Positions 32,262 to 32,338 of a DNA stretch of 32,338 bases are shown here, piece after piece. A program made the translations under genes and the position numbers. The notes beneath the pieces are model-generated. The model worked only from the letters and a program-made list of their open reading frames with translations, was not told where the DNA came from and did no database searches. This stretch comes from Nitrosopumilaceae archaeon (lineage in GTDB: Archaea > Thermoproteota > Nitrososphaeria > Nitrososphaerales > Nitrosopumilaceae). Location of the stretch: the NCBI GenBank assembly GCA_021296175.1, contig JAGWAX010000006.1, positions 1-32,338 on the forward strand, in the 5' to 3' direction. The first letter of the stretch is position 1; every line of letters begins with the position of its first letter.

Positions 32262-32338
32262 TATAGTATCTAATATTAATAATTGATGTTTGGGTCTCCG
32301 GACAGTGTTAATTTTCAAAAATACGCCAAGTTGTGCTT
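32262..32338 (-). repeat. Right copy of 77-bp terminal inverted repeat
   Basis: Perfect reverse complement of bases 2-78. The inner junction at 32261/32262 falls inside a TATA-like stretch (gtatatag). Reading outward on the plus strand, an ATG lies at 32286. Reading inward on the minus strand, the frame that carries the cupredoxin ORF at the left end here continues into a hydrophobic stretch with two in-frame TGA codons. With core genes between the copies, recombination between them would invert about 32 kb; no inverted form is visible in this sequence. Confidence 0.95.
32286..32338 (+). CDS. Outward-reading partial ORF within the repeat (right copy)
   Basis: ATG at 32286 opens 17 full codons identical to the left copy and is still open at the window end. 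A better TATA match (gtatatag, 32259-32266) is centred 24 nt upstream, the spacing used by other leaderless genes here. This supports a real gene start in the repeat, possibly a transposase or other duplicated gene whose body lies outside the window. Function unknown. Confidence 0.35.
   Translation, partial: MFGSPDSVNFQKYAKLC

Overview
The window is a GC-rich chromosomal segment from an archaeon. It most likely comes from an ammonia-oxidising member of the Nitrososphaeria (Thaumarchaeota) of the Cenarchaeum type. The evidence is the gene content: an S-layer-type giant surface protein with the motif order known from Nitrosopumilus relatives, a two-domain multicopper oxidase, a thaumarchaeal suf cluster with an internal Rieske protein, archaeal uS13 and uS4, an archaeal CobT-like protein and an archaeal phosphoglycerate kinase. 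Many genes have an A/T-rich TATA-like box centred about 24-28 nt before the start codon, as expected for leaderless archaeal transcripts. I used this spacing to choose starts, several of them GTG or TTG. No rRNA, tRNA or CRISPR was recognised.

Layout. 1-500: left copy of a 77-bp inverted repeat, then a frameshifted cupredoxin gene. 0.5-9 kb: cell surface and metals, with an S-layer-like protein (-), a CDF metal transporter (+), a ZIP transporter and multicopper oxidase operon (-), and a two-TM exported protein (+). 9-11.2 kb: a small winged-helix protein, a 50-residue Cys-rich protein missing from the ORF track, and rps13-rps4. 11.3-19.3 kb: an FG-GAP surface protein, glmS, a leftward set nnrE / MBL hydrolase / cobT-like, and pgk (+). 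19.6-21.8 kb: a secreted PKD plus DUF285 (BspA-like) repeat protein broken by three apparent 1-bp deletions. 22.1-27.9 kb: a leftward suf cluster, sufB-sufD-Rieske-sufS-sufU-zinc ribbon, without sufC. 28.0-28.8 kb: uppP. 28.9-32.3 kb: an accessory region with decayed genes and an intact two-gene AbiE-type (type IV) toxin-antitoxin-like pair behind a palindrome-flanked promoter. The window closes with the inverted copy of the 77-bp repeat.

How the parts relate. The suf genes assemble Fe-S clusters that Rieske and other redox proteins need. CDF, ZIP, multicopper oxidase and cupredoxin form a metal-handling and copper redox neighbourhood. GlmS supplies amino sugars for surface glycans, which fits the three large exported proteins. 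NnrE, Pgk and the CobT-like protein are housekeeping.

Three things stand out: (1) the perfect inverted repeat bounding the window, which holds overlapping divergent promoter-like sequences and the first codons of an outward-reading gene; (2) the AbiE-like module beside gene remnants; (3) recurrent microsatellite-encoded low-complexity insertions in otherwise conserved enzymes (SufS, GlmS, CobT-like, ribosomal proteins, CDF). All assignments come from reading the sequence and recalling families. No search was run.
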